Origin: Commensalibacter oyaizuii
GTDB lineage: Bacteria; Pseudomonadota; Alphaproteobacteria; Acetobacterales; Acetobacteraceae
Length of the DNA: 64,000 nucleotides
Direction of reading: 5' to 3'
Assembly (NCBI RefSeq): GCF_029953265.1
Contig: NZ_JASBAO010000001.1
Location: 1,858,501 to 1,922,500, forward strand
Shown: piece after piece, positions 26,302 to 36,530 of the stretch
Layout of the letters: each line of letters begins with the position of its first letter
Numbering within the stretch: position 1 is the first letter of the stretch
The notes under the pieces: model-generated
The model's input: the letters and a program-made list of their open reading frames with translations, nothing else
Database searches by the model: none
What the model was told of the DNA's origin: nothing
Position numbers and translations under genes: made by a program

Positions 26302-29041
26302 TACCAGCTTCGACCACTAATGGAATGGACAAAGTAACTGCTTTTTCCATAATTGTTTTTGCTAAAGAAACCAGTTCTTGTGCTTCTTCTTCTTTAACTT
26401 CGAATAACAATTCATCATGTACTTGGACCAACATTTTTGCGTGTAATCCATGGTCTTTGATGGCTTTGTTCATATCCAGCATTGCATGTTTAATGATATC
26501 TGCTGCCCCACCTTGTAGAGGGGCGTTAATGGCTTGACGTTCAGCATAGGCACGTAAGGGGCCCTTAGCAGTTTGGATCCCTGGGATCCAGCATTTGCGA
26601 CCAAATGGGGTCAGGACATAGCCCTTTTCCTTGGCCTCTTCTTGTGTATTTTGCATATATGCCTTAATTTCTGGATAACGAGCGAAATAAGTATCAATAT
26701 ATTTTTTTGCCATTGCTGCAGAAACACCAAGTTGCTTTCCCAAGCCAAAAGCACTAATTCCATAAATGATCCCAAAATTAATGGCTTTTGCTTGCCTACG
26801 TACTAATGGGGCCATCCCCTCAATGGGGATGTTAAAGACTTCAGAGGCTGTTCTGGCGTGAATATCTTCGGCTTGAATAAACGACTCTTTTAGTTGGGGA
26901 ATATCGGCGACATGGGCTAATAAACGTAATTCAATTTGTGAATAATCTGCAGAAACCAATACATGACCTGGGGCTGCAATAAAGGCCTCTCGTATTTTTC
27001 CACCTTCTTCGCTGCGGATTGGAATATTTTGTAGATTTGGATCGGTAGATGATAAACGCCCTGTAACCGTTCCTACCATATTAAAGCTGGTGTGAACGCG
27101 GTTGGTTTGTGGGTTGATTCGATCAATTAATGCATCGGTATAAGTCGATTTTAATTTGGCCAATTGCCGCCATGCCAAAATTTTATCTGCAATTACGTGA
27201 CCTTTGTCGCTAAGATCTTGTAAAACTTTGGAATCGGTTCCCCATGCTCCTGTTTTCATACGTTTGCCACCAGGCAGGCCCATATCATCGAACAAGATCT
27301 CACCAAGCTGTTTAGGAGAAGCCAAATTAAATTCTTTTCCTGTCATTTCTTGGATTTCTTGTTCTTGAACCATCATTTTTTGGCTAAATTCTTCTGACAA
27401 AGATTTCAATAGTTCAGGATTGATAAGAATTCCATCTTGTTCCATCTGGGTTAAAATTTGGATTAATGGACGTTCGATTTGTTCATATAGACTTAGGACT
27501 TTTAAAGATCGTAATTCTGGGCGCAGGATTTGCCATAACCGCAGGGTTACATCAGCATCTTCTGCAGCATACTCGGTAGCTTTATCGATGGCAACTTGTG
27601 TAAAAGAGATCCGTTTGCGTCCTGTGCCTGTTAAGCTGTCATAAGAAATCGTGTCATGATTTAAATGGATTTGAGAAAGCTCATCCATATTATGACGATG
27701 CTTACCTGAGGACTGGACGTAAGAGATCATCATCGTATCGTCATAAGGCGTAGGCAGTGCAAATCCATTATGTTGCAATACCAAAAAATCGTATTTTGCA
27801 TTATGGAAGATTTTTAAAACGGATGGATCTGTAAAAAGCGGATTGAATGCTTCAATCAAATCTTTAAGGGGCAGTTGATTAGGGCATAAAGTACCATCGT
27901 CTTGCTGATGCGCAATGGGAATATAACACGCTGTACCAGGGGCAGTGGCCATGGAAATACCCGTGATTGTTGCTTGGACCGCATCTAGACTGTTGGTTTC
28001 GGTATCAATAGCACAATAATGGGTTTCTTGGGCTTGATTAATCCAGTGTTGTAATTGTGATAACGTTGTGACGGTTTCGTAATTTAAATAATTTGACCCC
28101 AAAATATCACTATGATCAGCAGGCTGCTCTGATTTATGTTCGGTAGGTGTCTGAGACGGCGTTGAGATTTGGGCCTTGGTATATCGTGCTAAGATAGAGC
28201 GAAACCCACGTTGTTGTAACCATTCAATTAAGGGCTCTGATTCCCCATGACAACATCCCAGCTCGTCAATAGGGGTGGGTAAGGGGAGATCATCTTTTAA
28301 TTGAACCAGTTTATAAGAAATTCGCGCATCTTCTTGATGATTTTCCAGATTTTCACGACGTTTTGAGGGCTTCATGGTGGGGATTGCCGCCAATACCCCC
28401 TCCAAACTACCATATTCGTTTATTAAGGATGCTGCGGTTTTAGGACCAATTCCAGGAACACCAGGAACATTATCAACAGCGTCTCCCATTAACGCCTGTA
28501 AAGAAACCATATCCTTTGGTTTAACACCAAATTTTTCAAAAACAGCATCAGCACGAATATATCTTTCTTTGATGGGATCTTGCATACAAACATGATCGTT
28601 AATTAGCTGCATTAAATCCTTGTCTGAAGAAATAATAGTACATTGTCCACCCGCTTGAACCATTGCTTTGGCATAACTGGCAATTAAGTCATCTGCCTCC
28701 CATCCTTCTTGCTCAATGGTGGGCAGACCCAGCAGGCGTGATGCCTCTTTAACCAAAGCGAACTGCGGAATAAGTTCTGGTGGTGGTGGTGGTCTTTGTG
28801 CTTTATAAGCAGGATAAATTTCATTTCTGAATGTTTTTCTACCAGCATCAAAGATGACGGCCATGTGGCTAGCTTTACGATCACGAATAAGCTTCATCAT
28901 CATATTCGTAAATCCATAGACAGCATTAACAGGCGTGCCAGAGGGATCCGTCATTAGGGGAATACCGTGAAAAGCACGAAAGATGAATCCCGATCCATCG
29001 ACCAAGATAAGATGTTTTTCTTCAGAAGCGTGTGAGGACAT
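26273..29041 (-). CDS. polA: DNA polymerase I
   Basis: A full-length 922-residue enzyme for Okazaki fragment processing and repair synthesis. Domains in order: the 5'-3' exonuclease (ILVDGSGFIFRAFHG start, VIFDAGRKTFR, EGWEADDLIAS), the 3'-5' exonuclease with an intact DTETNSLD metal motif near residue 345, and the polymerase with motif A DYSQIELRLLAH, motif B RRQAKAINFGIIYG and motif C VHDELLFEV. Both exonuclease sites look active, unlike relatives with a dead proofreading domain. The downstream hypothetical frame begins inside its last codons. Confidence 0.96.
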   Translation of the reverse strand: MSSHASEEKHLILVDGSGFIFRAFHGIPLMTDPSGTPVNAVYGFTNMMMKLIRDRKASHMAVIFDAGRKTFRNEIYPAYKAQRPPPPPELIPQFALVKEASRLLGLPTIEQEGWEADDLIASYAKAMVQAGGQCTIISSDKDLMQLINDHVCMQDPIKERYIRADAVFEKFGVKPKDMVSLQALMGDAVDNVPGVPGIGPKTAASLINEYGSLEGVLAAIPTMKPSKRRENLENHQEDARISYKLVQLKDDLPLPTPIDELGCCHGESEPLIEWLQQRGFRSILARYTKAQISTPSQTPTEHKSEQPADHSDILGSNYLNYETVTTLSQLQHWINQAQETHYCAIDTETNSLDAVQATITGISMATAPGTACYIPIAHQQDDGTLCPNQLPLKDLIEAFNPLFTDPSVLKIFHNAKYDFLVLQHNGFALPTPYDDTMMISYVQSSGKHRHNMDELSQIHLNHDTISYDSLTGTGRKRISFTQVAIDKATEYAAEDADVTLRLWQILRPELRSLKVLSLYEQIERPLIQILTQMEQDGILINPELLKSLSEEFSQKMMVQEQEIQEMTGKEFNLASPKQLGEILFDDMGLPGGKRMKTGAWGTDSKVLQDLSDKGHVIADKILAWRQLAKLKSTYTDALIDRINPQTNRVHTSFNMVGTVTGRLSSTDPNLQNIPIRSEEGGKIREAFIAAPGHVLVSADYSQIELRLLAHVADIPQLKESFIQAEDIHARTASEVFNIPIEGMAPLVRRQAKAINFGIIYGISAFGLGKQLGVSAAMAKKYIDTYFARYPEIKAYMQNTQEEAKEKGYVLTPFGRKCWIPGIQTAKGPLRAYAERQAINAPLQGGAADIIKHAMLDMNKAIKDHGLHAKMLVQVHDELLFEVKEEEAQELVSLAKTIMEKAVTLSIPLVVEAGIGKNWSEAH

Positions 29042-29061
29042 GAATTTCTATAAAATGTTAA

Positions 29062-29274
29062 TTAATTGTCAGCAGTATCTTTAAAGATAAACGTTTTAGA
29101 GCAATAAGGACAGATTGCTTGGCCGTTTTTAAGTTTTAAAAAAACACGTGGATGACCAAGGGCCGCATTTTGTGTGTTTCCTTCGCATGAGACGGTTTTT
29201 GAAAGCGTATAGACAGTTTCAATATAACCTCGTTGTGAAGGATTGGGTGAAGTTGTATTTTGATCGGTTTTCAT
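29062..29274 (-). CDS. Small zinc-finger (NDUFS6/zf-CHCC type) protein
   Basis: A 70-residue protein with the zf-CHCC pattern: VSCEG, GHPRVFLKL, and CPYCSKTF, giving Cys, His, Cys and Cys as likely zinc ligands. Alpha-proteobacterial homologues are short stand-alone relatives of the mitochondrial complex I subunit NDUFS6. The ATG at 29274 has AAGGA 7 bases upstream, better than the longer frame start at 29310. It lies 20 bases upstream of polA on the same strand. Confidence 0.85.
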   Translation of the reverse strand: MKTDQNTTSPNPSQRGYIETVYTLSKTVSCEGNTQNAALGHPRVFLKLKNGQAICPYCSKTFIFKDTADN

Positions 29275-29348
29275 AAAAATATCCTTGTTTATTGTCAAAA
29301 GAACCGTCATTACTGAACAAAGATGTTACTATCAGTATTGAGTGCCCC

Positions 29349-30461
29349 ATGAAAATCTTCAATAAGTCTTTTTTAACACATTTCTATCGCACATGTTTAT
29401 CTTTTATAATGGGATGTGGTTTTTTTAATAGTCATCATAACACCGCCTATGCGGAAACAAAAAATACTATTGAAATTCCCAGACAGTCGGCATCAGATCC
29501 TTATGCAAAATTTAAGCAGTTTGTTCCTGCTAGTGAGTGGTTAAATTTGTCTGATGGGGCAAAAATTCCAGTACGTGTTTGGCAAGCCTACCCTCAAAAG
29601 GCAATTATTTTGGCATTACACGGATTTAACGATAGTCGTGATGCATGGGAAGATTCTGCCTCTTATTTCCTTGCACAGGGGATCAGTCTTTATTCTCCTG
29701 ATCAACGCGGGTTCGGAGAGGCACCATTAAGGGGGGGATGGGCTGGACATCGTCGTATGGTTGATGATGTTATAGAAGAAATCACCATTTTAAAACAACG
29801 CTTCCCCAATACGCCTCTTTATTTAATGGGGGAAAGTATGGGCGGGGCTGTGTTAATGTGTCTGGCAGCGCGCGCGGATGCTCCCAAAGTGAATGGATAT
29901 ATTTTATTAGCCCCTGCCGTATGGGGATCCAAACAAATTGGAGTTGTTGGGAATATTTCTTTGCGTTTTTTGAATTTAGTGGCGCCAAATTGGCGACTGA
30001 GTGGGCGTAAAGTGCCTGTTAAAATCGTGGCAAGTGATAATAATGAATCCCTGATGCGATTATATTTTGATCCATTATCCTTGCATAAAACAAAAATCGG
30101 CGCTTTGTACGGGTTGGTTCGATTAATGGATCAAGCTGTCAAAGCCAGTTCGCAAATCAAAGTCCCGACTTTGGTATTATATGGTGATAATGATCAATTG
30201 GTCCCTGCTGCTGCGATGTATCGGGTTTGGAAACAATTTCCAAAACAAGTGCGTAAAGATTATGTCCCTGGTGGGTATCATTTACTTTTGCGCGACCAAA
30301 ATCGTAAAGTGGTTGCAGAGGATATTATCAGTTGGATCCAAAATTCTGATCAGTGGTTACCGTCTGGTGGGGATGTTGCTGCTTCGGCGTGGATGTCAGT
30401 CAAAGGTAAAGGAAAGGTTCCTTTTTATATGCCCAGCCAAGTGGACAATATAGCGAATTAA
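29349..30461 (+). CDS. Secreted alpha/beta hydrolase (monoacylglycerol lipase-like)
   Basis: A 370-residue protein with an N-terminal hydrophobic export segment, possibly a lipoprotein signal (IMGC) although the lipobox is imperfect, or cleaved at TAYA. The hydrolase core shows ALHGFNDSRDAW (oxyanion loop), the nucleophile elbow GESMGGAV, LYGDNDQLVP for the acid, and GGYHLLLRD for the catalytic His. Homologues are lysophospholipases or monoglyceride lipases of the PldB type. The ATG at 29349 is preferred over a TTG at 29292. It is divergent from the zinc-finger/polA unit. Confidence 0.82.
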   Translation: MKIFNKSFLTHFYRTCLSFIMGCGFFNSHHNTAYAETKNTIEIPRQSASDPYAKFKQFVPASEWLNLSDGAKIPVRVWQAYPQKAIILALHGFNDSRDAWEDSASYFLAQGISLYSPDQRGFGEAPLRGGWAGHRRMVDDVIEEITILKQRFPNTPLYLMGESMGGAVLMCLAARADAPKVNGYILLAPAVWGSKQIGVVGNISLRFLNLVAPNWRLSGRKVPVKIVASDNNESLMRLYFDPLSLHKTKIGALYGLVRLMDQAVKASSQIKVPTLVLYGDNDQLVPAAAMYRVWKQFPKQVRKDYVPGGYHLLLRDQNRKVVAEDIISWIQNSDQWLPSGGDVAASAWMSVKGKGKVPFYMPSQVDNIAN

Positions 30462-30901
30462 TTGATAAATATTGAAAATTTTTATTGAAAAATATTTTCT
30501 CTTTTATTGTGATTTTTAAACACAACAAAGCTCTTTTTACATAAAATTTTTTATATAGGACATAGTGACGGGATTAAAGGTGGGTGCATTATATAATCAT
30601 TTTATCAATAATACATTGATTATAATTAGAATTTATATTTATGAGATTGTCAATGTCCTTACATCGACATAGCAGCCATTTTTTTGCTAGCGATATAATG
30701 CAAATGTAAAAATTAATTCAGTGATCGTTTGTGGCAATATCAAAGCGGCGATGAAGGTATAAATATAAAGAATAAAAGGGCTTTCAATTCAATGTAATTA
30801 GCACAGATATGCATACGCTATGATTTGTATAATTGTTTGCCCTAAATAAATTTACTTTTGCATCATAAGTAATCTGAACAACAGAAAAACTTAGTTTTTT
30901 C
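30462..30901. other. Non-coding spacer between the hydrolase gene and the cysN end
   Basis: No coding frame was recognised. It contains a TATAAT at 30694-30699 without a convincing -35, and ends in a strong plus-strand terminator 440 bases after the hydrolase stop. A small RNA transcribed from this spacer is possible but unproven. Confidence 0.4.
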
Positions 30902-30935
30902 AATCTTCCCTCGATATGCAAGGGAAGATTTTTTT
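30902..30935 (+). terminator. Intrinsic terminator facing the cysN end
   Basis: A perfect 10-bp stem (AATCTTCCCT with AGGGAAGATT), a 9-base loop and seven T residues on the plus strand. The cysN stop at 30937 lies beside it, so it may also mark the end of the minus-strand operon, although there is no T-run on that side. Confidence 0.75.
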
Positions 30936-30936
30936 A

Positions 30937-32250
30937 TTATTTAAATAAAACAGCCCCTGCAGTGCGATTAGTCGCAGTATCGACAAGGATTGCAGCACCA
31001 ACGTCTTTGGCATCATTATAAGGCAATATAGGAATGGGTTGCTGTAAAATCAAAGACACTTCACCAATTCCATTTTTTTCTATATTTTCAGCAAGTTCTG
31101 TTTCCAACGTATGTATATTTAGGTGGTAATTAACAGCAGCTACCTTGGTTTTAATCCAACGATGTCCGTGTTTTAACCAATAAGCACGCCCAACAATCAA
31201 TGGCTCATCATCCAACCAGGCCAAGGTTGCCTTGGCTTCTTTATGTTGATTATTCGCTGGGGGAGTAATGAGCCAATCACCACGGGAAATATCAATTTCT
31301 TGATCAAGAACTAGTCCAACAGACGTTCCTGTCGATGCTGTTTGTAATTCTTCTTGTAATGCATTGGCAAAGATCTTACTTACTTTTGCTTTGGCACCAG
31401 AGGGTTGGACCACCAGTTCGTCGCCAGTTTTAACAGATCCTGCAGCAATTCTGCCCCAAAAGATACGACGCCCATGTTGGGTAGATGACCCATCATAAGT
31501 ATCCTGTAACTTTTGAACAAACTGAACAGGAAAGTGAAAAGCTTGCGTGCTAGAGGCGGTATGAGAAGGAAGTTTTGTTAAGGCTTCTAATAAACTGGGA
31601 CCATGATAAACTTTTTCGCAAAGAATATTGCCATTTTTGTCAGTATTGCGGGTAATAATATTCAACCCTTTTAGGGCTGAAATCGGGATAATATCTGTAA
31701 TCGTAATATTGGCTTGTTGACTAAATTTTTCCAACGCGCGTTTAACATTGATAAATGCCGTGTCTGGGTCTTTAATTGCATCTAGTTTATTAATTGCAAA
31801 AAGAATGGAAGGTACTTTTAATAAATTGGCTAATAAAGTATGGCGGCGTGTTTGTGGAAGCAATTCAACGTTTTCGGCCTCCCAATTTAATTTTGTCACA
31901 TCAACCAAAATAACTGCTGCATCACTGCTGCTGGCCGCTGTTACCATATTACGTGTATATTGTTCATGTCCTGGAGCATCGGCAATAATGAATTTCCGGT
32001 CTGGTGTCGTAAAATAACGATAAGCAACATCGATGGTAATACCTTGTTCGCGTTCTGCCTGCAATCCATCGGTCAGTCTTGCTAAATCGTAAGATTCATC
32101 ATCTGACAATTTATGCTGAATGCCAGAAAGCTGATCGGCAAGAATGGCTTTACTGTCCAACAACAAGCGCCCAATCAGGGTACTTTTCCCATCGTCGACA
32201 CTGCCAGCGGTTAGAAATTTTAGGGTGTGTTTATTTTGTAAAGATGACAT
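30937..32250 (-). CDS. cysN: Sulfate adenylyltransferase subunit 1 (GTPase)
   Basis: The GTPase subunit that drives formation of adenosine 5'-phosphosulfate with CysD. The 437-residue protein has the elongation-factor-type G motifs: AGSVDDGKSTLIGRLL (P-loop), GITIDVAYRYF (G2), DAPGHEQYTRNM (G3) and NKLD (G4), then two beta-barrel domains. There is no CysC (APS kinase) fusion at the C-terminus. It follows cysD by 38 bases in the cysH-cysD-cysN operon. Confidence 0.93.
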   Translation of the reverse strand: MSSLQNKHTLKFLTAGSVDDGKSTLIGRLLLDSKAILADQLSGIQHKLSDDESYDLARLTDGLQAEREQGITIDVAYRYFTTPDRKFIIADAPGHEQYTRNMVTAASSSDAAVILVDVTKLNWEAENVELLPQTRRHTLLANLLKVPSILFAINKLDAIKDPDTAFINVKRALEKFSQQANITITDIIPISALKGLNIITRNTDKNGNILCEKVYHGPSLLEALTKLPSHTASSTQAFHFPVQFVQKLQDTYDGSSTQHGRRIFWGRIAAGSVKTGDELVVQPSGAKAKVSKIFANALQEELQTASTGTSVGLVLDQEIDISRGDWLITPPANNQHKEAKATLAWLDDEPLIVGRAYWLKHGHRWIKTKVAAVNYHLNIHTLETELAENIEKNGIGEVSLILQQPIPILPYNDAKDVGAAILVDTATNRTAGAVLFK

Positions 32251-32288
32251 GTTTTGTTTCCTCGGATTAAAATGGTGACAGTGTGAAC

Positions 32289-33203
32289 TTAGAAATAACC
32301 TTCTAGTTTACGTTTCTCCATAGATGCTTCAGAGGTTTGATCATCCATACGGGTTGCGCCGCGTTCGCTTATGGTAACAGCAGCAGTTTCTTTGACGATG
32401 TCACTGGCATTTGCAGCAGTGCTTTCAATTGGACAAGTGCAGGTCATATCGCCAACAGTACGAAAACGGACGGTACGGGTTTCAACAGTCTCGCCTTCAA
32501 CGGGTGGGGTGACCTCTGTAACGGGCACCAACAGTCCCTTGCGTGGAATAATCTGACGCTGATGTGCATAATATAAGTTTGGTAAAGGGATTTCTTCTTG
32601 TTCTATGTATTTCCATACATCGAATTCCGTCCAGTTTGAGATTGGGAAAACGCGAAAATTCTCATCTGGCAAAATACGTGTATTAAAAATATTCCATAAC
32701 TCTGGACGTTGTGCCTTGGGTTGCCATTGACCAAAAGAATCACGATGAGAGAAAATACGTTCTTTAGCACGGGCTTTTTCTTCGTCGCGTCTTGCCCCAC
32801 CTAATAAGGCATCAAAGCGGAATTCTTCAATAGCCTCTAACAACGTGACAGATTGGTGCGGATTACGGCTTTCTAGGGGGTGGCTCAGTCGAACGGTCCC
32901 GCGTTTCATGGAATCCTCGACACTGCGGACAATTAATTTAGCATTTAGTTCTTTGGCTCTACGATCACGAAATTCAATAACTTCCGGAAAATTATGTCCT
33001 GTATCAATCATTAACAAAGGAAATGGAAATTGGCCCTGCCCAAACGCTTTTTCAGCAAGGCGCAACATAACGCAGGAGTCCTTTCCCCCAGAAAAAAGTA
33101 AGGCAGGGCGTTCAAATGATCCTGCGACTTCTCTCATGATAAAGATTGATTCCTCTTCTAAATCCGACAGAGGGGTATAGGTGTTTGGTGTATGAGAAGT
33201 CAT
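32289..33203 (-). CDS. cysD: Sulfate adenylyltransferase subunit 2
   Basis: The catalytic ATP-sulfurylase subunit of the PP-loop family, making APS from ATP and sulfate. The 304-residue protein has LLFSGGKDSCVMLRLAEKAF (PP-loop), DTGHNFPEVIEFRD, GGARRDEEKARAKERIFS and the C-terminal family ending MEKRKLEGYF. The ATG at 33203 is chosen because AAGGG lies 7 bases upstream; the frame's earlier ATG (33227) precedes that site. Confidence 0.94.
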   Translation of the reverse strand: MTSHTPNTYTPLSDLEEESIFIMREVAGSFERPALLFSGGKDSCVMLRLAEKAFGQGQFPFPLLMIDTGHNFPEVIEFRDRRAKELNAKLIVRSVEDSMKRGTVRLSHPLESRNPHQSVTLLEAIEEFRFDALLGGARRDEEKARAKERIFSHRDSFGQWQPKAQRPELWNIFNTRILPDENFRVFPISNWTEFDVWKYIEQEEIPLPNLYYAHQRQIIPRKGLLVPVTEVTPPVEGETVETRTVRFRTVGDMTCTCPIESTAANASDIVKETAAVTISERGATRMDDQTSEASMEKRKLEGYF

Positions 33204-33243
33204 AAAATTTCCCTTAATATTATTCAAATACGTAATTCATTTA

Positions 33244-34002
33244 CTATTTTGTAGGTCTATTTGATAAAGGTGATGCTTCATGCACATGCAGCCCACATTC
33301 CTTGGCGCCATCTTGTTCCCACCACCACCGTCCTGCGCGGAAATCTTCACCCAAAGCAATGGCACGGGTGCAAGGCTCACATCCGATACTGACATAAAAT
33401 TCATCGTGTAATTGGTTATAAGGGACGTTATTTTCTTTGATATAATACCAAACATCCCCAATCGTCCAATCTAATAAAGGATTTATTTTGACCTTGGGCT
33501 GCGTGGCATCGCTTGGGTTTTCTTGTTCAATAACTTGCAAATTAGCTCTAAAGTTTGATTGTTCTTTTCGTAGGCCAGTAATCCAAGCTTCGTGCCCTTT
33601 TAAAAGCGATTTTAGAGGAACAAGCTTGCGAATATGGCAGCATTCCTTACGCAACTCAACGGATCGAAATATTGCGTCTTCACCGTGTTTTTGGTTATAT
33701 TCAGTGACTTGTTCTGGATCTGGATAATAAGTTTTGATTTCTATGTTATAAAAAGATTCTGCTTTTTCTTTTAAATCCAATGTTTCTTTATGTAATTTTT
33801 TTGTATCCAACATGGCTACAGTAATCGGCAGATTCAAACGACGAATTATGTCGGTGATCAGCATATCTTCGACCCCAAGGCTGGTGGCCTGTACAATAGG
33901 TTTGTAGTTTTGCACGGCTTGGCGCAGAATCTCCTGTGTTTCAAGGAGTTTACGATCATATTGATCACTTGGATTCTTAGAATAAAGCTCGATTGGGGTC
34001 AT
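33244..34002 (-). CDS. cysH: Adenylyl-sulfate (APS) reductase, assimilatory, iron-sulfur type
   Basis: Reduces activated sulfate to sulfite. The 252-residue protein has the two cysteine pairs that ligate a 4Fe-4S cluster, ECCHIRK and GCEPCTR, which mark APS reductases rather than PAPS-specific CysH. It also has the C-terminal KECGLH catalytic motif. The absence of an APS kinase gene in the operon agrees with direct APS reduction. It is the first gene of cysHDN; the long spacer upstream should hold the promoter. Confidence 0.92.
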   Translation of the reverse strand: MTPIELYSKNPSDQYDRKLLETQEILRQAVQNYKPIVQATSLGVEDMLITDIIRRLNLPITVAMLDTKKLHKETLDLKEKAESFYNIEIKTYYPDPEQVTEYNQKHGEDAIFRSVELRKECCHIRKLVPLKSLLKGHEAWITGLRKEQSNFRANLQVIEQENPSDATQPKVKINPLLDWTIGDVWYYIKENNVPYNQLHDEFYVSIGCEPCTRAIALGEDFRAGRWWWEQDGAKECGLHVHEASPLSNRPTK

Positions 34003-34707
34003 TGAAATTTCACTTTTGAATAGGTTTGTTAACGAACGGAACGAGTGATATTAAAGAATAATCCATCTTTTAACCTTGAAGGAAGATCTACTAGGTATCG
34101 TGTGCATGATATACATGAAATATAAAAAATTTTAAACATTTTGTTTATGTACAAAATAAAGAACTAATGATAATAAATCAATAAAAATAGTATAATAATT
34201 TATATATCATTTTATTATGTATTTTATTGTAGTGTAGGTTTGTAAAATTTATTTAAACAAATCTTAGCAAAGTTCAATAGATGAAACTGAAAACGAATTA
34301 TGCTAGATAAATGGAAAATTACACCATAGGTATAAAGTAAATAGCCAAGAAAAACTAAGAAGTATAAACATTCAAATATGATGGAAAATTAACCTAGAGG
34401 CAAAATACGCTTGTTTTAAATAACAGCTATCAACAATGAAGTGAAACGCGAATTATTATCTTTAAAGGTTTGAACGATTATAATTTGATCTTTTATAGAT
34501 CAAATGGCCATTTAGCATAGTTGATGATGCTAAATAGAAATTTGTGGTGAAATAATTTTAAATAGGATCTTGATTATTCGGTAAAAGATAAGGCTTTATT
34601 ACCCAGGGTATTTGTATAATATTTGATCTAATGTAATTTTCAAACAACTTTTATAATATTTACCGTTACAATCAAGGATCTTATTTGATTAATTCAGAAA
34701 TTATTTT
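34003..34707. other. 705-base AT-rich spacer with adjacent hairpins
   Basis: No gene was recognised. Two inverted repeats sit side by side: TTTGATC/GATCAAA at 34484-34504 and ATTTAGCAT/ATGCTAAAT at 34510-34535. The phrase ATGGAAAATTA occurs twice, exactly 70 bases apart, at 34311 and 34381. The spacer separates the sulfate-uptake operon end from the cysHDN start and must hold the cysH promoter. Confidence 0.45.
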
Positions 34708-35688
34708 CTAGATTTCGAAATCCATAATAGGTTTGAAATAAACAGTATCCCCTTTAACCAGTTTATAAAGGTTCAACGTTGTGTTGGGAATATGTGCTTC
34801 AATTGTATAGGCTGTCTCTTGGGGTTGTAAAATAATTTTTGTCATGGCACCTAATGGGCGAATATCGATCGCTGTTGCTTGGAAATATCCCTGTTTAGGA
34901 TCGTGAATACTGACCAAAATTTCATGTGGTCTAAACGTAAAGTTTCGTTCACCAATAGAGATATGATTGGATTCTCCAAGAAAGTGATAAACAAAGTCGT
35001 TTGCAGGTCCGTCCAGGATCTCTTTGGGGGAACCGATTTGTTCAATGTTCCCTTTATTCATAATTACCACCCTGTCGGCAATTTCCATGGCTTCTTCTTG
35101 GTCGTGGGTAACAAATATGCTGGTCAGTTGAATATCATGATGCAATTTAGAGAGCCATTGCCTTAATTCGCGTCGTACTTTCGTATCCAAAGCTGAAAAA
35201 GGTTCATCAAGTAATAAAACATGGGGATCGGTAGCCAGTGCCCTGGCCAGTGCTACGCGCTGACGTTGCCCGCCCGATAATTCGTCGGGATAACGATTGG
35301 CTAAATTGTCTAGCTGCACCATTTCAAGCAGATAAGTTGCTTTTTCCTTGATGGCTTGGGGGGATAACCGTTCTTTTTTTGGTTTCACACGTAATCCAAA
35401 AGAAATGTTATCTAATACAGTCATATGTTTAAACAAGGCAAAATGCTGAAAAACATATCCAATGTGACGGTCTCGAATGGTCTTATCGCTGATATCTTGG
35501 TCATTAAAAAAGATTTTCCCACTGCTGGGTTGTTCTAGTCCTGCAATAATACGAAGGAGACTGGTTTTTCCGCATCCAGAGGGGCCCAGTAAAGCAATTA
35601 ATTCCCCCTTTTGTATGTCTAGGTTAATGTTTTGTAAGACATGGAAGTGATTAAAATATTTATTTAAATTTTGAATACGAATAGTCAT
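34708..35688 (-). CDS. cysA: Sulfate/thiosulfate ABC transporter ATP-binding protein
   Basis: The ATPase of the sulfate importer. The 326-residue protein has Walker [10 protein letters not shown], a Q-loop in YVFQHFALF, the signature [15 protein letters not shown], Walker [13 protein letters not shown] and the switch His in FVTHDQEEA, followed by a C-terminal TOBE-like regulatory domain. It begins 2 bases after cysW, the last gene of the sbp-cysT-cysW-cysA operon. Confidence 0.93.
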   Translation of the reverse strand: MTIRIQNLNKYFNHFHVLQNINLDIQKGELIALLGPSGCGKTSLLRIIAGLEQPSSGKIFFNDQDISDKTIRDRHIGYVFQHFALFKHMTVLDNISFGLRVKPKKERLSPQAIKEKATYLLEMVQLDNLANRYPDELSGGQRQRVALARALATDPHVLLLDEPFSALDTKVRRELRQWLSKLHHDIQLTSIFVTHDQEEAMEIADRVVIMNKGNIEQIGSPKEILDGPANDFVYHFLGESNHISIGERNFTFRPHEILVSIHDPKQGYFQATAIDIRPLGAMTKIILQPQETAYTIEAHIPNTTLNLYKLVKGDTVYFKPIMDFEI

Positions 35689-35690
35689 AA

Positions 35691-36530
35691 TTATTTCCTG
35701 ATCTCGAGATTGACATTCGTCATTTTTCGTTCACACCATTGTCTTATGAATAAAATAATCACTGCCATCAATAAAAGAAGGATAGAAATACTAAATGCAG
35801 CTGTAGAATTATATTCATTATATAAAATCTCAATTTGCAGTGGCAACGTGTTGGTTAGTTTTTCAATATGTCCAGAAATAATCGAAACGGCACCAAATTC
35901 ACCCATTGCTCTGGCTGTGCACATAACAACGCCATGTAATAATGCCCAACGGATATTGGGAAAAGTAACATACCAAAAGATTTGCCAACCGTTTGCCCCC
36001 AATAAACGCGCAGCCTCTTCTTCTTGATTTCCTTGTTCTTGCATCAAAGAGATTAGGGAGCGTGCAACAAAGGGAAATGTAACAAAAATGGTTGCTAAAA
36101 CAATACCAGGAACAGCATAAATGATTTGTAGATGGTGACTGGTTAAGAAGGGATATAAAATACTTTGAGAGCCATAAAGTAGAGTATAAATTAAACCAAC
36201 AATAATTGGAGAGATTGAGAAGGGTAAATCAATAAAGGTAATAAGTAAGTTCTTTCCTATGAAATCATATTTCGTTACACTCCATGCCGCCATAACGCCA
36301 AAAATACTGTTCAAAATTACGGACAACAACGTTGCTAATAAGGTTAATTTCAGGGCAGAAACTGCTATTGGATTTGAACACGTATCCCAGAAAAAAATCA
36401 ATCCTTTGGACAAACCCTGAACCAAAATGATCGATAATGGGGCAACGAAAATAAGAATAAAAAGAACCCATGTTGTCGTGATTAAACTTATTCTTTTTAA
36501 AAATCTGTGTGTAAAAGATGTTGGTATCAT
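35691..36530 (-). CDS. cysW: Sulfate ABC transporter permease CysW
   Basis: A 279-residue inner-membrane permease with about six transmembrane helices and the ABC-permease coupling loop [22 protein letters not shown]. The neighbouring block [15 protein letters not shown] is typical of CysW/CysT permeases. Its start codon overlaps the cysT stop by one base, so the pair is tightly coupled. Confidence 0.93.
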   Translation of the reverse strand: MIPTSFTHRFLKRISLITTTWVLFILIFVAPLSIILVQGLSKGLIFFWDTCSNPIAVSALKLTLLATLLSVILNSIFGVMAAWSVTKYDFIGKNLLITFIDLPFSISPIIVGLIYTLLYGSQSILYPFLTSHHLQIIYAVPGIVLATIFVTFPFVARSLISLMQEQGNQEEEAARLLGANGWQIFWYVTFPNIRWALLHGVVMCTARAMGEFGAVSIISGHIEKLTNTLPLQIEILYNEYNSTAAFSISILLLLMAVIILFIRQWCERKMTNVNLEIRK

